This document shows, piece after piece, positions 25,917 to 34,946 of a stretch of 64,000 nucleotides of DNA. The DNA comes from CAXBCP01 sp047638395. Lineage in GTDB: Bacteria; Pseudomonadota; Alphaproteobacteria; MPNO01; UBA830. The DNA lies in contig JBLIMV010000001.1 of the NCBI GenBank assembly GCA_047638395.1, positions 62,001 through 126,000 on the forward strand, in the 5' to 3' direction. Numbering within the stretch: position 1 is the stretch's first letter; each line of letters opens with the position of its first letter. The position numbers and the translations under genes are program-made. Below the pieces are notes generated by a model. The model was not told the origin of the DNA and ran no database searches. It saw only the letters and a program-made list of their open reading frames with translations.

Positions 25917-26316
25917 TTAAAATTCTATCGTATAGGCGGCAAGGGCGCCCAAAGTGCGGGTCTCTGTTCCTGCGTCTTCCGAGACTTTCCAGCCGACATC
26001 GATGGAAAGGCCGAAATCGAACCTGTAGCCGGCAGAGAGCTGAAAATGCGAATCCGTATTGGTCGCCGCGGCCGGGTTATCGGTTTCCCGCTCGGTCCAG
26101 GATGCCGCCAGGTTCCAGCCCTGCCATCCAACCTGGCCCGAAAGCGTCAGATACAGCCTGTCGGTCCCGGCGGTCCCGCCCTGGTCGGTCTGACGGACGG
26201 CCTCCAGCAGGGGGGGCGAACGTCACGCTGCCACCAAGATCGAAGCTCGTAAAGACGGCAGCCGCCACGGAATGTTCGTCGGCGGTGTCAAGAACGCCCC
26301 GATCTCGGGCCTGCGC
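25917..26316 (-). pseudogene. C-terminal remnant of an outer-membrane beta-barrel protein (frameshifted)
   Basis: Minus-strand translation gives beta-barrel sequence with alternating aromatic and polar residues (LYLTLSGQVGWQGWNLAAS, FQLSAGYRFDFGLSID) and ends in YTIEF, the terminal-Phe insertion signal of outer-membrane proteins. The upstream half (VAAAVFTSFDLGGSVTFAPP) is in another frame; the frames meet at a run of seven G (26210-26216). No start codon or signal peptide precedes it: the open frame begins directly at the stop of the ABC permease. It is therefore a truncated and frameshifted fragment. Confidence 0.7.
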
Positions 26317-27075
26317 TCAATCCCTGGAATAAATCCCGTATGACAGCCGGCACAGGATAGTGACGACCGCAAACGCCAGGACCATAACCGGGCCGGCCGG
26401 AAGGTCATGCAGGGTCGAGACGGTGATGCCGATAATAACCGACAGCATGCTCACCACGGTTGCGACAACGGCCTTGCGGCGAACCATCGTGTTTACGGCG
26501 AGGGCCGGCAGGATCAGGCTCGCGAACACAACATAAACGCCGACAAGCTGCACCGATGCCGTCGCGACCAGCGCGAACAATCCGAAAAAACCGAGACCCG
26601 TCCGCACACGCGGCACGCTGAACCACAGCAAAGCCGCGGCTGCATAAAGTGGTAAAAAAGCCAGAATTTGCGACCAGGAGATGAATAATATCTGCCCGGA
26701 CAGAATATGCTGGATTTCTTCCCCGCCCTGCGGGTGATTGGCGAGCGCAAGAAGGACCGCAGATGCGGCAAGCACAAAGCAGGATCCGATAACGGCCTCC
26801 TGTTCATGCGGCAGAACATTTTCAACCCATCGGAAAAAGGCCGCGGCAGAGAGGGCGGCGATGCCGGCGGCGATCTGTGTCTGCGACCATGAGGGTTCAT
26901 GCAGCCAGAGCGCGGTCAACACCACACAGAGACCGGCGATCTGCGCGATGGCAAGATCGATAAAGATGATACCCCGTCGCAGGACTTCGATTCCGAGAAC
27001 GCTGTGGATCAATGCGATCATCAGCCCTGCGACGGTCGCCGGCAGTACGATTTCTAGGGCTTCAAGGCCCTGCAT
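26317..27075 (-). CDS. Metal ABC transporter permease (ABC-3 family)
   Basis: About 252 aa from ATG 27075, which overlaps the end of the solute-binding protein gene by 14 bp (an upstream start would enlarge the overlap). Eight or so hydrophobic helices; GIIFIDLAIAQIAGLCVVL is the ABC-3 signature region and VQLVGVYVVFASLILPALAV a conserved helix pair. A Zn, Mn or related metal is the likely substrate. No ATPase gene follows; the DNA downstream is an outer-membrane remnant. It might use the TroB ATPase encoded at 8.8 kb, or be non-functional. Confidence 0.82.
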   Translation of the reverse strand: MQGLEALEIVLPATVAGLMIALIHSVLGIEVLRRGIIFIDLAIAQIAGLCVVLTALWLHEPSWSQTQIAAGIAALSAAAFFRWVENVLPHEQEAVIGSCFVLAASAVLLALANHPQGGEEIQHILSGQILFISWSQILAFLPLYAAAALLWFSVPRVRTGLGFFGLFALVATASVQLVGVYVVFASLILPALAVNTMVRRKAVVATVVSMLSVIIGITVSTLHDLPAGPVMVLAFAVVTILCRLSYGIYSRD

Positions 27076-27991
27076 GCACTTTCTCCAGAAGGGTAATGGT
27101 CCGGTCGAACAGATTTGCCAACGCCCCGGGCGGCGCATTCTTGTCGACAGTATAGGGCAGCGTCAGCGCGGCGACCCCTGTTTTCGAGGAGAGCCAATCG
27201 GACGCATCTGCCGGATCGTAGGGCGTGCGCAGAATGGCTTTTACCTTCTGCGACCGGGAGATCTGAAGAAGACCGTTCAGATGAGATGCCGTCGGGGGGA
27301 TGCCAGGTTTGACTTCGAGGGTGGCAACTTCTTTCAGGCCGATCCAGTTGATCAGATAGGTATAGGATTTGTGATGCACGATAACGGGTAGGCCCGCAAG
27401 TTTGGTCACGCGGGATTGCCAGCTATTCATCGCCGTCCGCCATTCTCGCTGGAACGTCTCGAGTCGCTTCCGGTAGTAGTCGGTATTCGGCGGGTCGATC
27501 TGGGTCAGTCGCCGGCTGAGCTCGTTTGCCAGGATGGCGAGTTTTCGGGGGTCGAGATGAACGTGCGGATTGCCGCCGGGATGCAGGTCTCCGAGGCTGC
27601 GATCCAGCACTGCCGGTTTCTCAAGAACGGGGACGTGGTCCGCCGCCATCAGGTAACCGGTGGTACCGGGTTGCACGACCGACCGGGCCCCCCGTTGCAT
27701 CAAAAGCGGCAGCCAGCCGACCTCCAGGTCGGCACCCGAACAGAAAACCAGATCGGCCCGGCGTATCTGGGCGATGAGGCTCGGTCGGGCCCTAATGTGA
27801 TGGGGATCCTGCAGTTTATGGGTGGCGGAAAAGGCTTTTATCTTCTCGCCGCCCACCTCGCGGGCCAGCGCCGCCCATTCTGGTTCGCAGGCGAAAACAC
27901 GAAGATCGGCCGCTGCGGGGGATGACAATGTCATCCCCCATGCGACCGCGAGGACGATGCCAAGCGGTTTCTTCACGATCTCATTCCTCAA
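27062..27991 (-). CDS. Periplasmic metal-binding protein (ZnuA/TroA superfamily)
   Basis: 309 aa with signal peptide (1-28). Cluster A-I fold: ACEPEWAALAREVGGEKIKAF opening, QDPHHIRARPSLI and GGNPHVHLDPRKLA carry the His ligands, VIVHHKSYTYLINWIGL the third. PHHI and NPHVHLDP are typical of zinc-binding proteins. It is coupled by a 4-bp overlap to the porin gene upstream and to the permease downstream, suggesting outer- and inner-membrane steps of one importer. Metal identity inferred. Confidence 0.83.
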   Translation of the reverse strand: MRNEIVKKPLGIVLAVAWGMTLSSPAAADLRVFACEPEWAALAREVGGEKIKAFSATHKLQDPHHIRARPSLIAQIRRADLVFCSGADLEVGWLPLLMQRGARSVVQPGTTGYLMAADHVPVLEKPAVLDRSLGDLHPGGNPHVHLDPRKLAILANELSRRLTQIDPPNTDYYRKRLETFQREWRTAMNSWQSRVTKLAGLPVIVHHKSYTYLINWIGLKEVATLEVKPGIPPTASHLNGLLQISRSQKVKAILRTPYDPADASDWLSSKTGVAALTLPYTVDKNAPPGALANLFDRTITLLEKVHAGP

Positions 27992-29337
27992 TAGGCATGC
28001 GCACCATGAGCGCCGATGCTCATGATGTACTGGAAGATGAACTGATTGTCCGCCTTCCCGTTATCGAGATTTTCTCGATTATACTGAAGCCTGAAGCGGC
28101 CGAACTCACTGTTGGTCCAGTCCCCCATGAGGGAATAGGTTTCCGGATCGTGGCCCTGGGAATCGAGTGCGCTGTCGGCAAAGCCCGCCGGCGTATCCGC
28201 GGCATGGAGCCGGGCATATCGTGCCCCGACCCGCCACGCAGGCGCGAACTTGTAGGTCGCCTGCGCGTACCAGCCGAAGGAGGATTCGTCGTAATTTAGC
28301 GTTCCGGTTCCCGCGTTCGCATCGTTATAGGTGCCGTCGTCGTCGCGGTACATGAGCTCGGCCTGGAAGATGAGCTCCTGGTCCCGCGCGTTGCCGGTCG
28401 GTGCCATTGTATAGCGGACATCGGTGGCATACAGGTTGCTTTCGCCAACAAACGTGACCATTGCCTCATTGGATTGACGGCTATTGGCATCGCTCCGCAG
28501 CGTATAGACGCCGAGCCGCCAGCTTTGGTTGTCGCCGATATCGCCGCCGGTGCGCGCAAAGGCAGACCAGGCGCCCAATCCGCTAACCGATCCGCCGCCC
28601 GGGAAATCGTCGCCCCGGAACACGCCGCCACCGATTTCCGCATAGAAATCGGTCGGCAAAACGTAAGAGAACTCGGCGCCGTCGTCGTTGAAGTTGCCGT
28701 TGAGGTAGGCCCGGTTGGTCAGGGGGCGGTCAGCGAAATCATCCGAATGGGAATGATGTTCGTTGAGATATCCGAACGTCCAGAACGCCCGTCCCGCTTT
28801 GACGCGCGCACCATCGGGTAGACCAGCACCGGGGAGCGTCTGAATATAGGCTTCTTCCAGTTCTACCTTGTCCGCGCCGTCTTCGCGCACGATCGCCGCC
28901 GTCAGGCTGCCGTAAAACTTGTCGTCCACATTGGCCGAAAAGTTCAGTTCGGATTCGTCCAGCGAGAGGCCTTCACTGCCCCGTTCGCCTTCCTCGCCCA
29001 CGCCGAAACCCGCGATCTCTGAAGTGCCGCGCGAAAAACTCGCTGCTCGGCCGTTCAGAATCACCCCGATGGACGGGTTGAACGAATTGTCCTTGATGTC
29101 GCGGCCCGATCCCGATGGGGTCGTCGCCTTGGCGGATTTTTTGGTCTGACTCTTCTCCAGTTGTTTCAGCTTCTTCTCAAGTTCGGCCGTCCGGGCTTCG
29201 TAACTTTTCTTCAGTGCCTGGACCTCCTGTAGAAGTTTCTGCATTGCGGCGGCATCTGCCGCCATGGCTTGCGGTGCCATTGCAAGACTGGCCGCGATGA
29301 CGATTGCCGCCATTGGCCGGATAAGTTTGGTAGTCAT
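27988..29337 (-). CDS. Outer-membrane porin-like protein with N-terminal coiled coil
   Basis: 449 aa from ATG 29337, preceded by GGAG. A signal peptide (1-27, ending AMAADAAA) is followed by a coiled coil at residues 28-62 (QKLLQEVQALKKSYEARTAELEKKL-type heptads) and a long beta-barrel with acidic loops. The end, FRLQYNRENLDNGKADNQFIFQYIMSIGAHGAHAY, carries His and aromatic residues. It resembles porins that occur beside zinc ABC importers. It starts the porin-binding protein-permease operon and probably lets metal or metal chelates cross the outer membrane. Confidence 0.78.
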   Translation of the reverse strand: MTTKLIRPMAAIVIAASLAMAPQAMAADAAAMQKLLQEVQALKKSYEARTAELEKKLKQLEKSQTKKSAKATTPSGSGRDIKDNSFNPSIGVILNGRAASFSRGTSEIAGFGVGEEGERGSEGLSLDESELNFSANVDDKFYGSLTAAIVREDGADKVELEEAYIQTLPGAGLPDGARVKAGRAFWTFGYLNEHHSHSDDFADRPLTNRAYLNGNFNDDGAEFSYVLPTDFYAEIGGGVFRGDDFPGGGSVSGLGAWSAFARTGGDIGDNQSWRLGVYTLRSDANSRQSNEAMVTFVGESNLYATDVRYTMAPTGNARDQELIFQAELMYRDDDGTYNDANAGTGTLNYDESSFGWYAQATYKFAPAWRVGARYARLHAADTPAGFADSALDSQGHDPETYSLMGDWTNSEFGRFRLQYNRENLDNGKADNQFIFQYIMSIGAHGAHAY

Positions 29338-29389
29338 GGGTATCTCCTGAGTCTGAGTGTAGGTCTTTGCGTCGATCGGGCGCAGGTGT

Positions 29390-29710
29390 TCAGAACAGGA
29401 AAGAAGGAGGGCCCCGGATAGATCGGTTTGAGATATCACGCGACAAGTAGACCTGACTTGCCGGGCCGAAAAAGGGAATGTCGACCGTTACTGACGGCGT
29501 GTGGTGGCACGGGGCTTCCGCTTTGAGAAGGCCTTTAGCGGTTTCGACGACCAACTGGATCGCACAGGGCATCCCATCATGCTGATGAGATGGATCGCCG
29601 TGATGCGCCGCGTGAGCCGTCCCGAGGAACTGAGCCAACAGGAACAAGATCGCAATAACGCCCGACGTTTGTGCAACGCGGTCTCGTCGCATCAGCGCAT
29701 TATGACGCAT
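29390..29710 (-). CDS. Small His-rich secreted protein (DUF2946-like)
   Basis: About 106 aa from ATG 29710. It has a membrane/signal helix (AILFLLAQFLGTAHA), then a His-rich stretch HHGDPSHQHDG and Cys in MPCAIQL and APCHHT. The end SRDISNRSIRGPPSFLF recalls the RAPP-F tail of DUF2946 proteins, small proteins common in metal-homeostasis loci. First gene of the leftward zinc-type operon and near the Zur-like box. A metal chaperone or sensor of the envelope is a guess. Confidence 0.6.
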   Translation of the reverse strand: MRHNALMRRDRVAQTSGVIAILFLLAQFLGTAHAAHHGDPSHQHDGMPCAIQLVVETAKGLLKAEAPCHHTPSVTVDIPFFGPASQVYLSRDISNRSIRGPPSFLF

Positions 29711-29784
29711 GGTGTTTCCCAAAATGGGTGAAGCCCGTTTGTTTATCCGGCATCCTGGTCAGGCGCGCCGGACATCAAAATGTT

Positions 29785-29800
29785 ATGTTATAGTATTACT
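29785..29800. promoter_or_regulatory. Zur-box-like palindrome
   Basis: TGTTATAGTATTACT is an imperfect palindrome (GTTATA-G-TATTAC, 5 of 6 positions symmetric) in an AT-rich spot. It matches the core TGTTATAnTATnACA of proteobacterial Zur sites. It lies between the divergent His-rich protein/porin operon and the cobW leader, so one site could govern both. Confidence 0.5.
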
Positions 29801-29892
29801 TATGCCCAGGGACTATGCAAATACCGATTGCGGGGTTGTCCCAACGCAAAGCCTTAGCGCCTTGCCGCGCACCGGCCGCTTGTCTACGTTGG

Positions 29893-30146
29893 GCGCGCCG
29901 ACGAACCGGGAACGGGGAGAGGTGAGGACATTGCGCGTCCACATCCAAGCCCCGGCTGCCCCCGCAACTGTATACGGTGAGCCTGTCTCGATTTGGCCAC
30001 GGTGGTAAGGACCGCTGGAAGGCCGGGATGAGGCTTCGACCCGTGAGCCAGGAGACCGGACGTAGGCCGTATCGTCAGACCGCGGGCCGGGGAGCGTTCC
30101 GTGAACTGCAGAGGACGATGCGTGTTTTTAAATCCCGCGGAGGAGG
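29893..30146 (+). promoter_or_regulatory. Cobalamin riboswitch (with RBS-sequestering helix)
   Basis: The conserved core CCCCGGCTGCCCCCGCAACTGTA (split here as CCCGGCTGCC and CCCGCAACTG) at about 29951-29973 and the B12 box GAGCCAGGAGACCGG at 30045-30059 are both intact. Downstream CCGCGGG (30080-30086) is complementary to CCCGCGG (30134-30140), which abuts the cobW ribosome binding site AGGAGG (30141-30146). That geometry suggests translation control when adenosylcobalamin is bound. It leads into cobW-cobN-cobO-cobQ. Confidence 0.95.
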
Positions 30147-30156
30147 CGGATAAAGC

Positions 30157-31203
30157 ATGGCTATCGCCCGAAAAATACCAGCAACCGTTGTCACCGGCTT
30201 TCTTGGTGCCGGCAAGACCACGATGATCCGTAACCTGATCGAACAGGCCAACGGCAAGAAACTTGCCCTCGTGATCAATGAATTCGGCGATCTCGCGGTG
30301 GACGGTGAATTGCTCAAAGGCTGCGGCAATCCCGACTGCACGGATGAAGACATCTTCGAGCTGGCCAATGGCTGCATCTGCTGCACGGTCGCCGACGACT
30401 TTCTGCCGACGATCGAAAAGATCCTCGCCCTGCCCGAACCGCCCGATCACATTATCATCGAAACCTCCGGCCTGGCACTGCCCAAACCGCTGGTCCAGGC
30501 CTTTGGCTGGCCCGAGGTGCGCACGCGGGTGACGGTCGACGGCGTGATTGCAGTCCTGGATGGGCCTGCCGTCGCTGCCGGGCGCTTTGCCGATGATCCC
30601 GACCGGGTCGAGGCGATGCGTGCCGAAGACGATGAGCTGGATCATGAAAGCCCGCTCCACGAACTGTACGAGGACCAGCTCGCCTGCGCCGATCTTGTCC
30701 TGCTCAATAAAACCGACCTGATGAGTGACGCAGATATCGACACTGTCTTCGGCGACGTCGGCGGGCGGCTGCGCCAGGGTGTGCACATGGTGAAGACCGC
30801 CAATGGCGTGATCGATACGGGCATTCTGCTCGGCATTGACGCGGCGGCGGAAGACGATCTCGATGCCCGCCCGTCGCATCACGATGCCGAGGACGATCAC
30901 GACCACGATGATTTTGAAAGCTTCGAGGTCGCGGTGCCGTCCGATGTGTCGCCCGAAGAACTGATCGCCCGGCTGGAGACCGCCGTGGTCGCCCACGATA
31001 TCCTGCGCGTCAAAGGCTTCGTCCACGTGCCGGGCAAGGACATGCGGATGATCATCCAGGGTGTCGGTGCCCGCATCCAGAATCATTTTGACCGGCCGTG
31101 GGAAGCCGATGAGCCGCGGATGACGCGCCTTGTCATTATCGGCCTGACCGGCCTCGATCATGCGGCCATTACGGCCGCACTCGTATCGGGGCCGCAGGCC
31201 TAA
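30157..31203 (+). CDS. cobW: Cobalamin biosynthesis GTPase CobW
   Basis: 348 aa G3E-family GTPase/metallochaperone. Walker A GFLGAGKTT at 14-22, the metal-binding GCICC at 72-76 (Cys73, Cys75, Cys76), a NKTD motif (LLNKTDLM) and a His/Asp-rich loop (HHDAEDDHDHDD). CobW supplies cobalt to the corrin pathway. First gene after the cobalamin riboswitch, 2 bp before cobN. The proximity of a Zur-like site leaves open a link to zinc supply. Confidence 0.95.
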   Translation: MAIARKIPATVVTGFLGAGKTTMIRNLIEQANGKKLALVINEFGDLAVDGELLKGCGNPDCTDEDIFELANGCICCTVADDFLPTIEKILALPEPPDHIIIETSGLALPKPLVQAFGWPEVRTRVTVDGVIAVLDGPAVAAGRFADDPDRVEAMRAEDDELDHESPLHELYEDQLACADLVLLNKTDLMSDADIDTVFGDVGGRLRQGVHMVKTANGVIDTGILLGIDAAAEDDLDARPSHHDAEDDHDHDDFESFEVAVPSDVSPEELIARLETAVVAHDILRVKGFVHVPGKDMRMIIQGVGARIQNHFDRPWEADEPRMTRLVIIGLTGLDHAAITAALVSGPQA

Positions 31204-31205
31204 AG

Positions 31206-34200
31206 ATGCATCTGCTCGCGGCGACGCCGGGCGTTGTCTCCGACGGGTCGGAGGCCGTCGATCTCGGCCAATCGCCGGGCGACATCGTCTTTCTGTCGGC
31301 CGCGGATACCGAGCTTGCCGCCCTTGCAGGGGCACAGGAACGTGCCGGCGCGCAGGCGCCCAGTTTGCGGCTCGCGAATTTTCTGCAGCTGCGGCATCAC
31401 ATGTCGGTCGACCTGTATGTCGAAAACATGGTGTCGAATGCACGGCTGGTTATCGTGCGCCTGCTCGGCGGGGCAAGCTACTGGCCGTATGGCGTCGAAC
31501 AGATCGCGGCCGTCTGCCGCCGCCGCGGTATCGGATTTGCCGCCGTGCCGGGGGACGATCAGCCCGATCCCGACCTGACGCAGCATTCAACCCTTGCCGC
31601 AGATGATGTTCATCGGATCTGGCAGTATCTGGTCCATGGCGGGCCGGTCAACGCCGACAATCTGCTGGCATTCGCGGGCAACCTGCTGGGCGTCGACCGT
31701 GACTGGAATGAGCCCGCGCCGCTGCTGACCGCCGGGCTCTACTGGCCCGACATCGAGGCGCCGGACCTCGCGGCGATCCGGGCGCAGTGGCAGGGGCGCG
31801 CGCCGGTCGTCGCCATCACATTCTACCGGGCACTGGTGCAGTCCGGAAACCTGGAACCCATCGACGCGATGATCGCGGCACTGGCCGCGCGCGGCCTGAA
31901 CCCGCTGCCGCTCTATCTGCAAAGCCTCAAAGAGACGGTCTCGGTCGGGGTGGTCGGGGCGGCCTTCGCCGCGTGCCCGCCGGATGTGATCCTGAATGCG
32001 ACGGGCTTTGCGGTCTCGACACCGGGGGCGGACCGCACCGAGACCCCGTTCGATGCGGCGGGGTGTCCGGTATTGCAGATGGTGTTTGCGGCGACCACCG
32101 AAGAAGCCTGGGCGATAAGCGATACCGGGCTGATCGCGCGCGATATCGCCATGAACGTTGCCCTGCCCGAGGTCGATGGCCGTGTGCTGTCGCGCGCGGT
32201 GGCGTTCAAATCCGAAGCCCGGTTCGATGATGCGACCCAGACAGCGGTGGTCAAACATCTGCCGTCGGACAACCGCATCGCCTTCGTTGCCGATCTGGCG
32301 GCAGCCTGGGCAAAATTACGCCGAACGTCCGTATCCGACCGCCGCGTCGCGCTGGTGCTGGCCAATTATCCCAACCGCGACGGCCGGATCGGCAACGGCG
32401 TCGGCCTCGATACCCCGGCGGGGACAATGACCCTGCTGCGGGCCATGACCGATGCCGGCTACGCGACGGGCGAACTGCCGAGCGATGGCAACGCGCTGGT
32501 CGACCGCCTGCTGGCGGGACCGACCAATGCCGCGGTCAAAGAGCGCGTGATCGAAGAAACAATTTCGCTGGCCGACTACCAGATTTTCTTTTCCGGACTT
32601 CCCGAATCCGTGCGCCGGGTCGTGACGGAAAGATGGGGCGCGCCCGAGGCCGATCCGTTTTATATCGCCGGCAACGCCGATTGCGGCGCGTTTGCCATCC
32701 CGGCATTCCGCTGCGGTAATCTCGCCATCGGGCTGCAACCGGCGCGCGGCTATAACATCGATCCTGAAAAAACCTATCACGACCCCGACCTCGTGCCACC
32801 GCACGGCTATCTCGCGTTCTATGCCTGGCTGCGGATGCAGTACAGGGCGGATGCCGTCATCCATATGGGCAAGCACGGCAATCTGGAATGGCTGCCGGGC
32901 AAATCGCTGGCGCTGTCGGAAACCTGTTTTCCGGAAGCCGCCCTGGGGCCGATGCCGCATATTTATCCGTTCATCGTCAACGACCCGGGCGAGGGCACGC
33001 AGGCAAAGCGGCGCGCGTCTGCGGTGATTATCGATCATCTGACCCCGCCGCTGGCCCGCGCCGAAACCTATGGCCCGCTCGCCGATCTCGAACGGCTGGT
33101 GGACGAATATTATGAGGCCGCCGGGGTCGACCCGCGCCGGATCGAATTGCTGCGCGACCAGATCGTGGAGCTGACGCGGTCATCGGGCCTTGATCTCGAT
33201 TGCGGGATCAAGCCGGACGAGCCGGCGGACGAGGCACTCGCCAAGCTCGACAATTATCTTTGTGAACTGAAAGAGATGCAGATCCGCGACGGGCTGCATA
33301 TCTTCGGTGAAAGCCCGGTGGGAAGCCTGCGCGACGCTCTTCTGGTGGCGCTCGCGCGCCTGCCGCGCGGCGACGGGCAGGCGGGGAATCAGTCGCTGAT
33401 CCGCGCGCTGAGTACCGATCTTGGCTTCGCCGGGTTCGATCCGCTGGACTGCACACTCGGCGATCCGTGGACGGGAGACACACCATCGGCGCTGCCGGGA
33501 GACGATCCCTGGCGCACCCAGGGCGACACGGTGGAACGGCTTGAGGCCCTTGCGCTGGATCTCGTTGGCGGTGCTGTGCCTGATCGTGACTGGCCGCACA
33601 CACGCGCGGTCCTCCAGCAGATATCCGACCGCATCGGACCGGCTGTCGAAGCCTGCGGTGCGGCGGAAATTGGCGGTGCACTGACCGCCCTCGACGGCAA
33701 TTTCGTGCAGCCCGGCCCGTCCGGCGCGCCGACCCGCGGGCGTCCCGAAGTGCTGCCCACCGGGCGCAATTTTTATTCGATCGATACCCGCACCGTACCG
33801 ACGCCGACCGCGTGGACGCTCGGCTGGAAGTCGGCAACGCTGCTGATTGAGCGCCACGTGCAGGAACATGGCGAATGGCCGCGGCGGATGGCGCTGTCGG
33901 CCTGGGGCACGTCCAACATGCGCACCGGCGGTGACGATATTGCCCAAGGGCTGGCGCTGATGGGTGTGCAGCCGCAATGGGATCGGGGCTCCGGCCGGGT
34001 GACCGGGTTCGATGTCATGCCGCTCGACGTGCTCGACCGCCCGCGCGTTGACGTCACGCTGCGCCTGTCCGGGTTTTTCCGCGATGCGTTTCCGGCGCAG
34101 ATCGATCTGTTCGATTCGGCCGTGCGCGCCGTCGCCGCGATGGATGAGCCGGCGGATCAGAACCCGCTGGCCGCCCGTGTCGCCGAAGATGCCGCCGCGC

Positions 34201-34946
34201 TGGTCGCCGACGGGGTCGACGCAGATGTCGCCCTTCGCCGCGCCGGCCACCGGGTGTTCGGCTCCAAGCCCGGTGCCTATGGGGCAGGGCTGCAGGCGCT
34301 GATCGACGAGCGCGGCTGGGAAACCGATGCCGACCTCGCGCGCGCCTATATCGCCTGGGGCGGTTATGCCTATGGCGATGGGGCGGGCGGTACGGCGGAA
34401 CACGGATTGTTCGAACGCCGCCTCGGATCCGTGCAGGCCGTGGTCCACAATCAGGACAACCGCGAACACGACCTGCTCGATTCAGATGATTATTACCAGT
34501 TCGAAGGCGGGCTGACCGCCGCTGTCCGCCATCTGTCGGGCGATCAGCCGGCGGTGTGGCACAACGATCATTCGCGCCCCGAAACGCCCAAAATCCGCAG
34601 CCTCGAAGAAGAGATCGGCCGCGTTGTGCGCGCCCGCGTCGTCAACCCCAAATGGATCGCCGGTGTCATGCGCCACGGCTACAAGGGCGCGTTCGAAATG
34701 GCGGCGACCGTCGATTACCTGTTCGCCTTTGCCGCCACGGCCCATTGCGTGAAAGATCATCACTTCGATCTGGTGTTCGATGCCTATTTGGATGACGACG
34801 ACGTGCGGGGTTTTCTGGAACAAAATAACCCGGATGCGTTGCGTGAAATGGCCGAACGCCTGCTCGAAGCCCAGGATCGGGGCCTGTGGCGGCCGCGCTC
34901 GAACACGGCATGGACACGTCTGTCCGAATTGAAGGGAACTGCCTGA
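31206..34946 (+). CDS. cobN: Cobaltochelatase large subunit CobN
   Basis: 1246 aa, full length for the family. Conserved CobN/BchH sequences include YRADAVIHMGKHGNLEWLPGK, PHIYPFIVNDPGEG and WGTSNMRTGGDD. In the aerobic pathway CobN, with CobS and CobT ATPase subunits, inserts cobalt into hydrogenobyrinic acid a,c-diamide. No cobS/cobT chelatase gene is in the window (the cobS and cobT here are the nucleotide-loop enzymes). It overlaps cobO by 1 bp (TGATG). Confidence 0.95.
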   Translation: MHLLAATPGVVSDGSEAVDLGQSPGDIVFLSAADTELAALAGAQERAGAQAPSLRLANFLQLRHHMSVDLYVENMVSNARLVIVRLLGGASYWPYGVEQIAAVCRRRGIGFAAVPGDDQPDPDLTQHSTLAADDVHRIWQYLVHGGPVNADNLLAFAGNLLGVDRDWNEPAPLLTAGLYWPDIEAPDLAAIRAQWQGRAPVVAITFYRALVQSGNLEPIDAMIAALAARGLNPLPLYLQSLKETVSVGVVGAAFAACPPDVILNATGFAVSTPGADRTETPFDAAGCPVLQMVFAATTEEAWAISDTGLIARDIAMNVALPEVDGRVLSRAVAFKSEARFDDATQTAVVKHLPSDNRIAFVADLAAAWAKLRRTSVSDRRVALVLANYPNRDGRIGNGVGLDTPAGTMTLLRAMTDAGYATGELPSDGNALVDRLLAGPTNAAVKERVIEETISLADYQIFFSGLPESVRRVVTERWGAPEADPFYIAGNADCGAFAIPAFRCGNLAIGLQPARGYNIDPEKTYHDPDLVPPHGYLAFYAWLRMQYRADAVIHMGKHGNLEWLPGKSLALSETCFPEAALGPMPHIYPFIVNDPGEGTQAKRRASAVIIDHLTPPLARAETYGPLADLERLVDEYYEAAGVDPRRIELLRDQIVELTRSSGLDLDCGIKPDEPADEALAKLDNYLCELKEMQIRDGLHIFGESPVGSLRDALLVALARLPRGDGQAGNQSLIRALSTDLGFAGFDPLDCTLGDPWTGDTPSALPGDDPWRTQGDTVERLEALALDLVGGAVPDRDWPHTRAVLQQISDRIGPAVEACGAAEIGGALTALDGNFVQPGPSGAPTRGRPEVLPTGRNFYSIDTRTVPTPTAWTLGWKSATLLIERHVQEHGEWPRRMALSAWGTSNMRTGGDDIAQGLALMGVQPQWDRGSGRVTGFDVMPLDVLDRPRVDVTLRLSGFFRDAFPAQIDLFDSAVRAVAAMDEPADQNPLAARVAEDAAALVADGVDADVALRRAGHRVFGSKPGAYGAGLQALIDERGWETDADLARAYIAWGGYAYGDGAGGTAEHGLFERRLGSVQAVVHNQDNREHDLLDSDDYYQFEGGLTAAVRHLSGDQPAVWHNDHSRPETPKIRSLEEEIGRVVRARVVNPKWIAGVMRHGYKGAFEMAATVDYLFAFAATAHCVKDHHFDLVFDAYLDDDDVRGFLEQNNPDALREMAERLLEAQDRGLWRPRSNTAWTRLSELKGTA

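Noticed and set aside
30886..30930. His/Asp-rich low-complexity stretch as a sign of frameshift in cobW
   Set aside because: Such loops are normal in CobW proteins and the frame continues cleanly.
33180..34469. 429-aa minus-strand frame inside cobN
   Set aside because: A GC-rich shadow of a well-conserved gene; the product has no recognisable domain.
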